From an uncultured Eggerthellaceae bacterium (GTDB taxonomy: Bacteria; Actinomycetota; Coriobacteriia; Coriobacteriales; Eggerthellaceae): a stretch of 8,495 nt of DNA. Position 1 is the stretch's first letter; each line of letters opens with the position of its first letter. The stretch lies in the NCBI GenBank assembly GCA_946631805.1, contig CAMPAJ010000060.1, positions 1 through 8,495 on the forward strand, written 5' to 3'. Below are positions 1-4,814 of this stretch, in pieces. A program made the position numbers and the translations under genes. The notes under the pieces were generated by a model that saw nothing but the letters and a program-made list of their open reading frames with translations, ran no database searches and was not told where the DNA came from.

Positions 1-1201
1 GGACCAGAAAGCCGTGAGGCTCGCCGACGTGAAGGTGCTCGTGCTCGACGAGGCTGACCGCATGCTCGACATGGGATTCCTGCCTTCCGTGAAGAAAATA
101 GTCGCCGCTACGCCCAAAACCCGCCAAACGCTTTTGTTCTCGGCAACAATCGACAAGTCCATTATGAAAATCGTGGGCTCCATGCTCCACAATCCCGAAA
201 CCGTTGAAATCGCACGTAAAGGCGATGTGGCCCAGACCGTGCAACATTACATAATTCGAACGCCGCAGTCCGTAAAGCCCGCGCTCATCAAGGCGGTCCT
301 CGCCGAAAAAGGAGCTGAGCGCGTCATCGTGTTCGCGCGTACGCGCAGCCGCGCCGATTCGATATGCCGCCGTTTGCGCAAAGCCGGCTACGCAGTCGAG
401 GCGATTCATTCGGATCGCAGCCAAAACCAGCGCCGGCGCGCGTTAGAGAAGTTTTCCAAGGGCGAAGTCAACATCATCACCGCAACCGACGTGCTTGCAC
501 GCGGCATCGATGTCGACCAGGTCGACTACGTCATAAACTACGACATTCCCGAGCAGGCCGAAGACTACGTGCACCGCATCGGGCGCACGGGACGCGCCGG
601 CAACGACGGCTTTGCCGTAACGTTCGTGACGCCCGAAAACTCAAGCGAGCTGCGCGACATCCAAAAGCTTATAAAGTCGGAAATACCCGAGATGCAGCTC
701 GAGCAATTCGACATGGCACAAGCCGAGGCGGACGCCGCGGAAGCATCCATCACAGCCCAGTCGAAACGCGATCCGGAAGTAAACAAAGTCAAGCGCCAGC
801 TTGCAAACAAAGCCCAAATGAAAGCGGAGGAGGCTTCAAAGCGAAAAATCGAGCGCGAAGAAGCCAAGCACGGAAAGCAAAAACGCACGCGCACGAAAAA
901 GGCTCGCGCAAACACGCAGGCAACAGCCGTGGAGCCCGCAAAACGAGCAAGGCGAGCAGCCTCCGAAGCATCTGACACGATCGAAGCCCCCTCGCGCAAT
1001 CGCAGGGCATCCAAGCAATCAGACCAGGTCCGCTCAGCACGCCCCCAGCGCAAGCACGCAAGCAAACAGCAGCGACCCGCACGAACCGAAAGGTCGAGCA
1101 AACGCGCCCAGGGGCAAGATTCAAAGCGTGATTTCAGGCCGGGACGGGCCCATCGCGCCGAAGTCGAACGGTCGCGTGCGCGCTCGAGGAAACATCGTTA
1201 A
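1..1201 (+). CDS. DEAD-box RNA helicase, RhlE-like, 5' end cut by window
   Basis: ATP-dependent RNA helicase of superfamily 2, expected to remodel RNA duplexes in the cytoplasm during ribosome assembly or mRNA turnover. The reading frame is open from base 2, so the N-terminal part (Q motif, Walker A) lies outside the window. Visible motifs in order are motif II DEAD (nt 47-58, inside VLDEADRMLDMGF), motif III SAT (140-148), motif IV VIVFART (323-343), motif V ATDVLARGID (482-511) and motif VI HRIGRTGRAG (572-601). The wording around motif II is typical of RhlE-type helicases, but the subfamily cannot be fixed without the N-terminus. After the helicase core, from about nt 720, comes a low-complexity tail of some 160 residues rich in Lys, Arg, Ala, Glu and Ser, probably a disordered RNA-binding extension. 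The GTG at 14 is internal, not the start. The gene ends with TAA at 1199-1201. Confidence 0.95.
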   Translation, partial: DQKAVRLADVKVLVLDEADRMLDMGFLPSVKKIVAATPKTRQTLLFSATIDKSIMKIVGSMLHNPETVEIARKGDVAQTVQHYIIRTPQSVKPALIKAVLAEKGAERVIVFARTRSRADSICRRLRKAGYAVEAIHSDRSQNQRRRALEKFSKGEVNIITATDVLARGIDVDQVDYVINYDIPEQAEDYVHRIGRTGRAGNDGFAVTFVTPENSSELRDIQKLIKSEIPEMQLEQFDMAQAEADAAEASITAQSKRDPEVNKVKRQLANKAQMKAEEASKRKIEREEAKHGKQKRTRTKKARANTQATAVEPAKRARRAASEASDTIEAPSRNRRASKQSDQVRSARPQRKHASKQQRPARTERSSKRAQGQDSKRDFRPGRAHRAEVERSRARSRKHR

Positions 1202-1250
1202 CGCGTTCTTACCACCATTCGGAACATTTGGATGCACTGGAGTCAACGTG

Positions 1251-1259
1251 TGCTACATT
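1251..1259 (+). promoter_or_regulatory. Possible extended -10 promoter element in the convergent gap
   Basis: The sequence TGCTACATT fits the extended -10 form TGnTAnnnT. No good -35 lies 16-18 bp upstream; TTGGAT at 1228-1233 is 20 bp away. The predicted start (about 1266) coincides with the left arm of the inverted repeat 1264-1321. This could drive a short structured RNA, or it could be chance. Seen: the motif. Inferred: activity. Confidence 0.25.
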
Positions 1260-1263
1260 GACT

Positions 1264-1321
1264 AAGGGGAGCTGGGGAATGTTTTTCTGACCAGGGACGA
1301 CAATTCACTCGAGCTCCCCTT
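1264..1321 (+). repeat. Perfect 10-bp inverted repeat with 38-nt loop; terminator or small structured RNA
   Basis: AAGGGGAGCT (1264-1273) is exactly complementary to AGCTCCCCTT (1312-1321). Inside the loop, CTGG (1272-1275) could alternatively pair with CCAG (1291-1294). The right arm is followed by TCGTCTTAT, a poor U-tract, so it is a weak candidate for the helicase terminator. Because an extended -10 sits just upstream, a free-standing RNA of about 65 nt closed by its own ends is the other possibility. Confidence 0.45.
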
Positions 1322-1340
1322 TCGTCTTATAGTACCAAGA

Positions 1341-1380
1341 TTCGTGACACGTTTTGTCAATTATTGTCAATTCGTGTTAC
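1341..1380. repeat. Repeat cluster with 10-bp period, operator-like
   Basis: TTGTCAATTA (1354-1363) is followed directly by TTGTCAATTC (1364-1373). They are flanked by TTCGTGACAC (1341-1350) and TTCGTGTTAC (1371-1380), which match each other at 8 of 10 positions with a 30-bp offset. TGACA (1345-1349) and TGTCA (1355-1359) form a palindrome with a 5-bp gap. On the minus strand the repeats read as two perfect TTGACA hexamers separated by 4 bp, with TGGTACTAT (minus, 1337-1329) at a long 20-bp spacing. The pattern suggests helically phased protein sites or a minus-strand promoter. No open gene follows on either strand. Confidence 0.4.
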
Positions 1381-1404
1381 TTCAGCTTTTTTAGCTCCAG
1401 AATT

Positions 1405-1438
1405 CCCCGTTTTGGAAACTCCCAGTTACAAAATGGGG
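1405..1438. repeat. 10-bp hairpin with one G-U pair in the convergent gap
   Basis: CCCCGTTTTG (1405-1414) pairs with CAAAATGGGG (1429-1438), with one G-U pair on the plus strand and a 14-nt loop. No clear U-tract follows. It may be an RNA structure in a read-through transcript. Between it and the terminator at 1540 I see no gene. Confidence 0.35.
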
Positions 1439-1539
1439 CAAATCATCACATTGCATCACATGAAAACAATACGGGGACGGCGTTCAAGGCCGCCTTTGCG
1501 CTCATTCGAGTTCAAAGATGGAAGCCGCATCAAACAAAG

Positions 1540-1574
1540 AAGCCCGCATCTGCGCGCATGCAGATGCGGGCTTT
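1540..1574 (-). terminator. Strong intrinsic terminator of the methyltransferase gene
   Basis: GCCCGCATCTGC (1542-1553) pairs perfectly with GCAGATGCGGGC (1560-1571) around a 6-nt loop, extended by AA/TT. On the minus strand the stem is followed by a U-rich CTTCTTTG stretch beginning right after it. It sits 20 bp past the methyltransferase stop. The plus strand also has TTT after the stem, so it may work in both directions and stop helicase transcripts as well. Confidence 0.85.
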
Positions 1575-1593
1575 CTCGCGCGGGCTCTTTACG

Positions 1594-2910
1594 TTAACGC
1601 GGGTCGAAGAAACTCACAAGCTCGACGTGGTACGTCTGAGGGAACATGTCAACTGGCATAGCTTCCACCAAACGGTAGCCCACCCGCTCGAGCCGCTGCG
1701 CATCGCGCGCCCACGTCGATGGGTTGCAGCTCACATACGCAAGCCGCGCAGGCTCGGCTGCTGCGATATCGGCAATTATGCTCTCGGCAAGGCCCGCGCG
1801 CGGCGGATCGACTACAAGCGCGTCGAGCTCGCCGAGCATTTCGAGTTCACGTGCCGCGTCTCCGCCGATAATCTCGATGTCTACGCCGTTTTCATCGGCA
1901 TTGTGGCGTAAATCGCGTACGCTGGGCCCCGATGACTCCACGGCAACGACTTCGGCACCGGCAAGCGCCAAAGGTATCGAAAACGTCCCGCCACCAGAGT
2001 ACAAATCAGCGACATAAGCTCCATCAACATCACCGAGGCCCTGTAGTACTGCATCAACGAGCCGCTTTGCTTGAGCGGTGTTGACCTGGAAGAATGAAGG
2101 GGCCTGGGCAGCCATCTGGATATCGCCGATTTTCTCACGCCAACGACCGCGACCGTCGAGCACCTCGACGCCCTTGATCTTGCGGGCCTTGCCAGGCTCG
2201 GCCAAAACGCGGATGACGCCCGTCGCCTTAACGGCTGATTGCATGGCCTTGGCAAACAATGCACGTGGAAACGGACCGGGCTTCGTCCAAAACGCTACTT
2301 CCAAATCACCGGTGGCTAGGCTATGACGCACCCCTATGCGGTGGATGCCCAAGTCCCTTGTGCCCTGCGCGTAACGGATAGCGCCGCGTAATGCCTTGGG
2401 AGCCTTTTCGATTTGCTTGTGGCCCAAACGCGTTGAGTCGGCGTCGAGCAGCTCGCCGCTCCCCTCTTTGTAGAAACCGACTGTGAACCTTCCCGCCTCG
2501 TCCACGCTGCAACCGAGCTCCAACTTGTTGCGGTATCCCCATTGGCGTTTGCATGGCAAGCAGTCCCCTATGAGCTCCTCGGCACGTTCGGCATCAAAAT
2601 GCGCCGTGCGCACGAGCGCATCGATTACGTTATCGCGTTTGGCCTGCAATTGGGCCTCGTAAGCCAAATGCTGCCAAGGCGCCGTCCCACATACCATGTC
2701 GGGCAGCGAAGCCGGGGGCACGCGCATCGGGGATTCTTCATGCAGCTCGACAATCTTTGCACGAGCAAAGGTCTTCTTGTCCTCGGTAACTTCAACTTCG
2801 GCAACATCGCCTGGAGCGCCGCCCTCCACAAAGACCGTCTTGCCGTTCGGCAGATGACCGACGGCCTCGGGACTGTACGCCATACGCTCGATTTTCACCA
2901 CTGCGCTCAT
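1594..2910 (-). CDS. TrmA/RlmD-family RNA (uracil-5-)-methyltransferase lacking Fe-S ligands
   Basis: Class I SAM-dependent enzyme that transfers a methyl group to C5 of a uridine in 23S rRNA or tRNA; the target cannot be told from sequence. Of 438 residues, about 22-60 form a TRAM RNA-binding domain. The catalytic domain has FFQVN (273-277), the SAM loop DLYSGGGTF (302-310), DPPRAGL (368-374), the nucleophile Cys395 in SCNPSTWARD, and Glu430 in HVEL as the likely base. The usual four-cysteine Fe4S4 motif is not intact: near residue 73 the expected CGGCxWQH reads CGTAPWQH, and the cysteines normally before and after it are replaced. The start ATG (2908-2910) is chosen because AAAGGA lies about 10 nt upstream and the upstream frame runs through the antisense tRNA. 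It is transcribed divergently from tRNA-Arg. Confidence 0.9.
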   Translation of the reverse strand: MSAVVKIERMAYSPEAVGHLPNGKTVFVEGGAPGDVAEVEVTEDKKTFARAKIVELHEESPMRVPPASLPDMVCGTAPWQHLAYEAQLQAKRDNVIDALVRTAHFDAERAEELIGDCLPCKRQWGYRNKLELGCSVDEAGRFTVGFYKEGSGELLDADSTRLGHKQIEKAPKALRGAIRYAQGTRDLGIHRIGVRHSLATGDLEVAFWTKPGPFPRALFAKAMQSAVKATGVIRVLAEPGKARKIKGVEVLDGRGRWREKIGDIQMAAQAPSFFQVNTAQAKRLVDAVLQGLGDVDGAYVADLYSGGGTFSIPLALAGAEVVAVESSGPSVRDLRHNADENGVDIEIIGGDAARELEMLGELDALVVDPPRAGLAESIIADIAAAEPARLAYVSCNPSTWARDAQRLERVGYRLVEAMPVDMFPQTYHVELVSFFDPR

Positions 2911-2958
2911 GAACTGTGAATCCTTTGTCCTTAACTCAACCGCGTTCCCATCATAGCG

Positions 2959-2964
2959 TATAAT
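2959..2964 (+). promoter_or_regulatory. -10 box of the tRNA-Arg promoter
   Basis: A perfect TATAAT lies 11 bp before the mature tRNA 5' end, which would give a start near 2971. No strong -35 is seen at 16-18 bp; weak hexamers lie around 2931-2940. The element sits in the 65-bp gap shared with the divergent methyltransferase gene, whose own -10 may be TATGAT on the minus strand (2955-2950). Confidence 0.7.
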
Positions 2965-2975
2965 TCCGCTTATGC

Positions 2976-3052
2976 GTCCCCTTAGCTCAGCTGGATAGAG
3001 CGTTTGCCTCCGGAGCAAAAGGCCGCGCGTTCGAATCGCGCAGGGGACGCCA
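2976..3052 (+). tRNA. tRNA-Arg, anticodon CCG, CCA end encoded
   Basis: A full cloverleaf can be folded by hand. The acceptor GTCCCCT (2976-2982) pairs with AGGGGAC (3042-3048). The D-stem is GCTC (2985-2988)/GAGC (2998-3001). The anticodon stem is TTTGC (3003-3007)/GCAAA (3015-3019) with loop CTCCGGA and anticodon CCG at 3010-3012, reading Arg codon CGG. The T-stem GCGCG (3025-3029)/CGCGC (3037-3041) encloses loop TTCGAAT. The discriminator is G3049, followed by genomic CCA (3050-3052). It has its own -10 and terminator, so it looks like a single-gene transcription unit. Confidence 0.97.
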
Positions 3053-3064
3053 TCTCGTATGCAC

Positions 3065-3090
3065 ACGAACGCCCGCGGGCGTTCGTTTTC
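3065..3090 (+). terminator. Terminator of tRNA-Arg
   Basis: A perfect 20-bp palindrome (3066-3085, arms CGAACGCCCG and CGGGCGTTCG) is followed by TTTTCGTTT. It begins 13 bp after the CCA end. The stem is G+C-rich and the U-tract is on the plus strand, matching the direction of the tRNA. Confidence 0.85.
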
Positions 3091-3126
3091 GTTTGGACCA
3101 AAATCGGCATTTCGACTTTTAGGCAC

Positions 3127-3164
3127 AAAAAAGCGAGCCCAGGCACGAAGCCTTGGGCTCGCTT
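3127..3164 (-). terminator. Terminator of the infC-rpmI-rplT operon
   Basis: On the minus strand, AAGCGAGCCCA (3164-3154) pairs with TGGGCTCGCTT (3141-3131), with further GCC/GGC pairing and a single bulge, and the stem runs straight into TTTTTT (3132-3127). It starts 20 bp after the rplT stop codon. Together with the tRNA terminator at 3065-3090 it separates two convergent units. Confidence 0.93.
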
Positions 3165-3184
3165 GCGGTAGCATAAAAAGCTCT

Positions 3185-3544
3185 TTACGCCTCGTGCGCC
3201 TTGCGGGCGACCTCGACGAGCTGAGCGAAAGCGGCAGCGTCGTTGATGGCCATATCGGAAAGCACCTTGCGGTCGAGCTCAACGCCAGCCTTCTTCAGAC
3301 CGTTCATGAACACCGAGTAGGACATGCCGTTTGCACGGGCACCGGCGTTGATGCGGGTAATCCAGAGCTTGCGGATCTCGCGCTTCTTGTTGCGACGATC
3401 GCGGTACTGGTACTGCAGCGAATGCTGGACCTGTTCCTTGGCCTTAGTATATGTGCGCGATTTCGCACCATAGTAGCCTTTTGCGCGGCCGAGGACGGTG
3501 CGGCGCTTCTTGCGGGCGTTAACAGAACGCTTTACACGTGCCAT
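3185..3544 (-). CDS. rplT: 50S ribosomal protein L20
   Basis: Primary rRNA-binding protein of the large subunit, needed early in 50S assembly; in several bacteria it also represses its own operon by binding the mRNA leader. The 119 residues match the family length. The basic N-terminal half begins [18 protein letters not shown] and contains the conserved [11 protein letters not shown] stretch, which forms the long helix threaded into rRNA. The C-terminal half carries [17 protein letters not shown] and the globular end. The ATG is preceded by AAAGGAG with a 7-nt spacer. It is the last gene of infC-rpmI-rplT, 54 bp after rpmI, and is followed by a strong terminator. No anomaly is seen. Confidence 0.98.
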   Translation of the reverse strand: MARVKRSVNARKKRRTVLGRAKGYYGAKSRTYTKAKEQVQHSLQYQYRDRRNKKREIRKLWITRINAGARANGMSYSVFMNGLKKAGVELDRKVLSDMAINDAAAFAQLVEVARKAHEA

Positions 3545-3598
3545 GATGAATCTCCTTTAGGTTTCGCGAAGCCGCCGAGGCAACTTCGTCAGTTGACA

Positions 3599-3796
3599 TT
3601 AACGAAGGCCAAGGTTGCGGGCGATGACCTTGCGATCGGCCTTGGCGATTTCCTCTTCCTTGCGGAAATTGCGCTTACGCTTGGGGCTCTTCTTGGTCAG
3701 GATGTGGCTCTTGAAGGCCTTTGCGCGCATGATCTTGCCGGATCCAGTTACGCGGAAACGCTTGGCGGAACCGCGATGCGTCTTCATCTTGGGCAT
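3599..3796 (-). CDS. rpmI: 50S ribosomal protein L35
   Basis: Small structural protein of the large ribosomal subunit. The 65 residues are the standard length. The N-terminus [21 protein letters not shown] is the family signature (residues 1-21), and [12 protein letters not shown] in the second half is equally typical. The protein is very basic throughout, as expected for rRNA binding. The start ATG lies only 3 bp after the infC stop, and its Shine-Dalgarno sequence (GGAAAGGA on the minus strand, about 8 nt before the ATG) lies within the end of infC. Translation is therefore probably coupled to that of infC. Second gene of the operon. Confidence 0.98.
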   Translation of the reverse strand: MPKMKTHRGSAKRFRVTGSGKIMRAKAFKSHILTKKSPKRKRNFRKEEEIAKADRKVIARNLGLR

Positions 3797-3799
3797 TTG

Positions 3800-4375
3800 C
3801 TAGTCCTTTCCTTCGGTGTTCTTGGAATCTGCATCTTTCTTCTTTTTCGCCGTACCAGGCAAAGGCGCGATGAGCATGTGCATGTTGCGCCCCTCCATCT
3901 TCGGCGGACTCTCGATAACGGCTACGTCCTTCAGGTCGTCAGCCAGTCGCTCGAGTATTGACAAACCCTGGTCGGGGTGCGACATTTCGCGTCCCCTGAA
4001 CATAATGGTGATCTTGACCTTGTTGCCCTGGCTAAGGAAACGCAGGACGTGCTTCTTCTTGGTCGTGTAGTCGCCCACGTCGATTTTCGGGCGGAACTTC
4101 ATTTCCTTGGTCTCGATCTTGCTTTGGTTCTTGCGTGCCTGCTTGGCTTTGATTGCCTGATCGTACTTGTATTTGCCGTAATCCATGATGCGGCATACGG
4201 GGGGATCGGCGTTCGGGGCAATCTCCACCAGGTCGTATCCCTGATCTTCGGCAATGCGACGTGCTTGGACGGTCGGGTAGATACCCATCTGGTTGCCGTC
4301 GTAGCCAATCAACCGGCACTCTCGCACGGTGATCTGTTCGTTGAGCCGTGGCTCCTGAGCAGCTATTGCGCTCAC
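3800..4375 (-). CDS. infC: Translation initiation factor IF-3 (start GTG 4375 or, more likely, ATA 4366)
   Basis: IF3 binds the 30S subunit, keeps it apart from 50S and checks start codon-initiator tRNA pairing. The N-terminal domain has RLNEQITVRECRLIGYDGNQ (residues 10-29) and the family signature around PPVCRIMDYGKYKYDQ. A basic linker (KAKQARKNQSKIETKEMKFRP) leads to the C-terminal domain with FRGREMSHPDQG. A Lys/Asp-rich tail ends the 191-residue frame. The longest frame starts at GTG 4375-4373, but that GTG lies inside AGAAAGTAGGTGAGC, which matches the perfect anti-16S complement at 13 of 15 positions. The in-frame ATA at 4366-4364 is 8 nt past the GG core, ideal for initiation, and IF3 genes are known to use rare AUU-type starts for self-regulation. 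First gene of infC-rpmI-rplT. Confidence 0.97.
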   Translation of the reverse strand: MSAIAAQEPRLNEQITVRECRLIGYDGNQMGIYPTVQARRIAEDQGYDLVEIAPNADPPVCRIMDYGKYKYDQAIKAKQARKNQSKIETKEMKFRPKIDVGDYTTKKKHVLRFLSQGNKVKITIMFRGREMSHPDQGLSILERLADDLKDVAVIESPPKMEGRNMHMLIAPLPGTAKKKKDADSKNTEGKD

Positions 4376-4384
4376 CTACTTTCT
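4370..4384 (-). promoter_or_regulatory. Very long Shine-Dalgarno sequence of infC overlapping the apparent GTG start
   Basis: On the minus strand AGAAAGTAGGTGAGC differs at only two positions from AGAAAGGAGGTGATC, the full complement of a typical 16S rRNA 3' end. Such a match is exceptional. The GTG at 4375-4373 is part of it and so is unlikely to be the start, while ATA at 4366-4364 follows at the right distance. Confidence 0.65.
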
Positions 4385-4488
4385 ACGTGCCTCACGCGCT
4401 TGTGCGCCCAATAAAAAAACCCGCTTGGCAGCGGGCGCACACCAATAGAATTACAAAGCACCTTCACGCCTTGCGCTTCCGTATTCAT
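4372..4488 (-). other. Possible short leader ORF (38 codons) across the infC attenuator
   Basis: From ATG 4488-4486 (or an in-frame ATG at 4497-4495) a frame runs through the terminator hairpin and ends at TGA 4374-4372, whose bases lie inside the infC Shine-Dalgarno sequence. The peptide starts MNTEAQGVKVL. No convincing ribosome binding site precedes it and no run of a single amino acid is seen. It may be chance. If translated, the ribosome would disrupt the terminator and finish at the infC start. Confidence 0.2.
4402..4440 (-). terminator. infC leader attenuator: terminator with competing 8-bp stem
   Basis: On the minus strand, CCCGC (4435-4431) pairs with GCGGG (4424-4420) around TGCCAA and is followed at once by TTTTTTT (4419-4413). 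This is an intrinsic terminator lying 38 bp upstream of infC, in the direction of infC. GTGCGCCC (4440-4433) is perfectly complementary to GGGCGCAC (4409-4402). That longer stem takes three bases of the terminator stem and can act as an antiterminator. Position and layout resemble the IF3/L20 leader attenuators known in Firmicutes. The ligand (L20, IF3 or something else) is unknown. Confidence 0.7.
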
Positions 4489-4496
4489 GTGACCCA

Positions 4497-4537
4497 TCGG
4501 CTGCCTAAGCGCCGAACCAGGTGGAGGTTTCCCTCAC
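4497..4537 (-). ncRNA. Structured 5' part of the infC leader
   Basis: Two adjacent hairpins lie just downstream of the predicted transcription start on the minus strand. GTG-AGG (4537-4532) pairs with CCT-C-CAC (4527-4521) around a GAAA tetraloop with one bulged C. TCGGC (4515-4511) pairs with GCCGA (4501-4497) around a 9-nt loop. The stretch between them holds CACCT (4523-4519), complementary to AGGTG (4377-4373) in the infC Shine-Dalgarno sequence, so long-range sequestration is possible. This fits a cis-regulatory leader; the folding was done by eye. Confidence 0.4.
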
Positions 4538-4555
4538 TTGATTAACAGCTTGCCT

Positions 4556-4583
4556 ATGATAGCACTTTCGGGCTGCTGTGCAA
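4556..4583 (-). promoter_or_regulatory. Promoter of infC-rpmI-rplT
   Basis: On the minus strand, TTGCAC (4583-4578) is followed by a 16-bp spacer and TATCAT (4561-4556). The latter is preceded by TGC, giving an extended -10. The predicted start near 4549 leaves a leader of about 175 nt before infC, long enough to hold the hairpins and attenuator described here. Confidence 0.6.
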
Positions 4584-4778
4584 GCAACAAGATTGCGCCA
4601 TTGCACTCGTCTGCAAGGTTTTGCCACATCTCCGCGCTCAACCGCGGTCGGCGCGAGATTGCCTGCATGTCCATCACGCATGAACAGCGGAACGTTCCTG
4701 TGCCCATTCGATGCGATGCCGATGGCGGTTCAGCATGGAATGCGTCACGTAACTGCATACGCATGCGTGCCGCATCAC

Positions 4779-4814
4779 GCGGACGACACAGCCCAACGAC
4801 ACAGCCTGGTCCGC
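4779..4814 (-). repeat. Hairpin with tandem 11-bp repeat just after the MFS gene
   Basis: GCGGAC (4779-4784) pairs with GTCCGC (4809-4814), directly next to the MFS stop codon. Between the arms, ACGACACAGCC occurs twice (4783-4793 and 4796-4806). There is no U-tract, so it is a poor terminator. The rest of the gap 4584-4778 holds the palindrome ACGCATGCGT (4759-4768) and no gene I can support. Confidence 0.4.

Noticed and set aside
1354..1911. Plus-strand frames starting at TTG in the convergent gap
   Set aside because: No ribosome binding site, they run over the terminator and the antisense of the methyltransferase, and the composition is not protein-like.
2911..3282. N-terminal extension of the methyltransferase frame (total 562 codons)
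   Set aside because: The added 124 residues come from reading through the antisense of tRNA-Arg and its terminator. The family start and a ribosome binding site fit ATG 2910.
3059..3961. 300-codon plus-strand frame across rplT, rpmI and infC
   Set aside because: It is antisense to three unmistakable translation genes.
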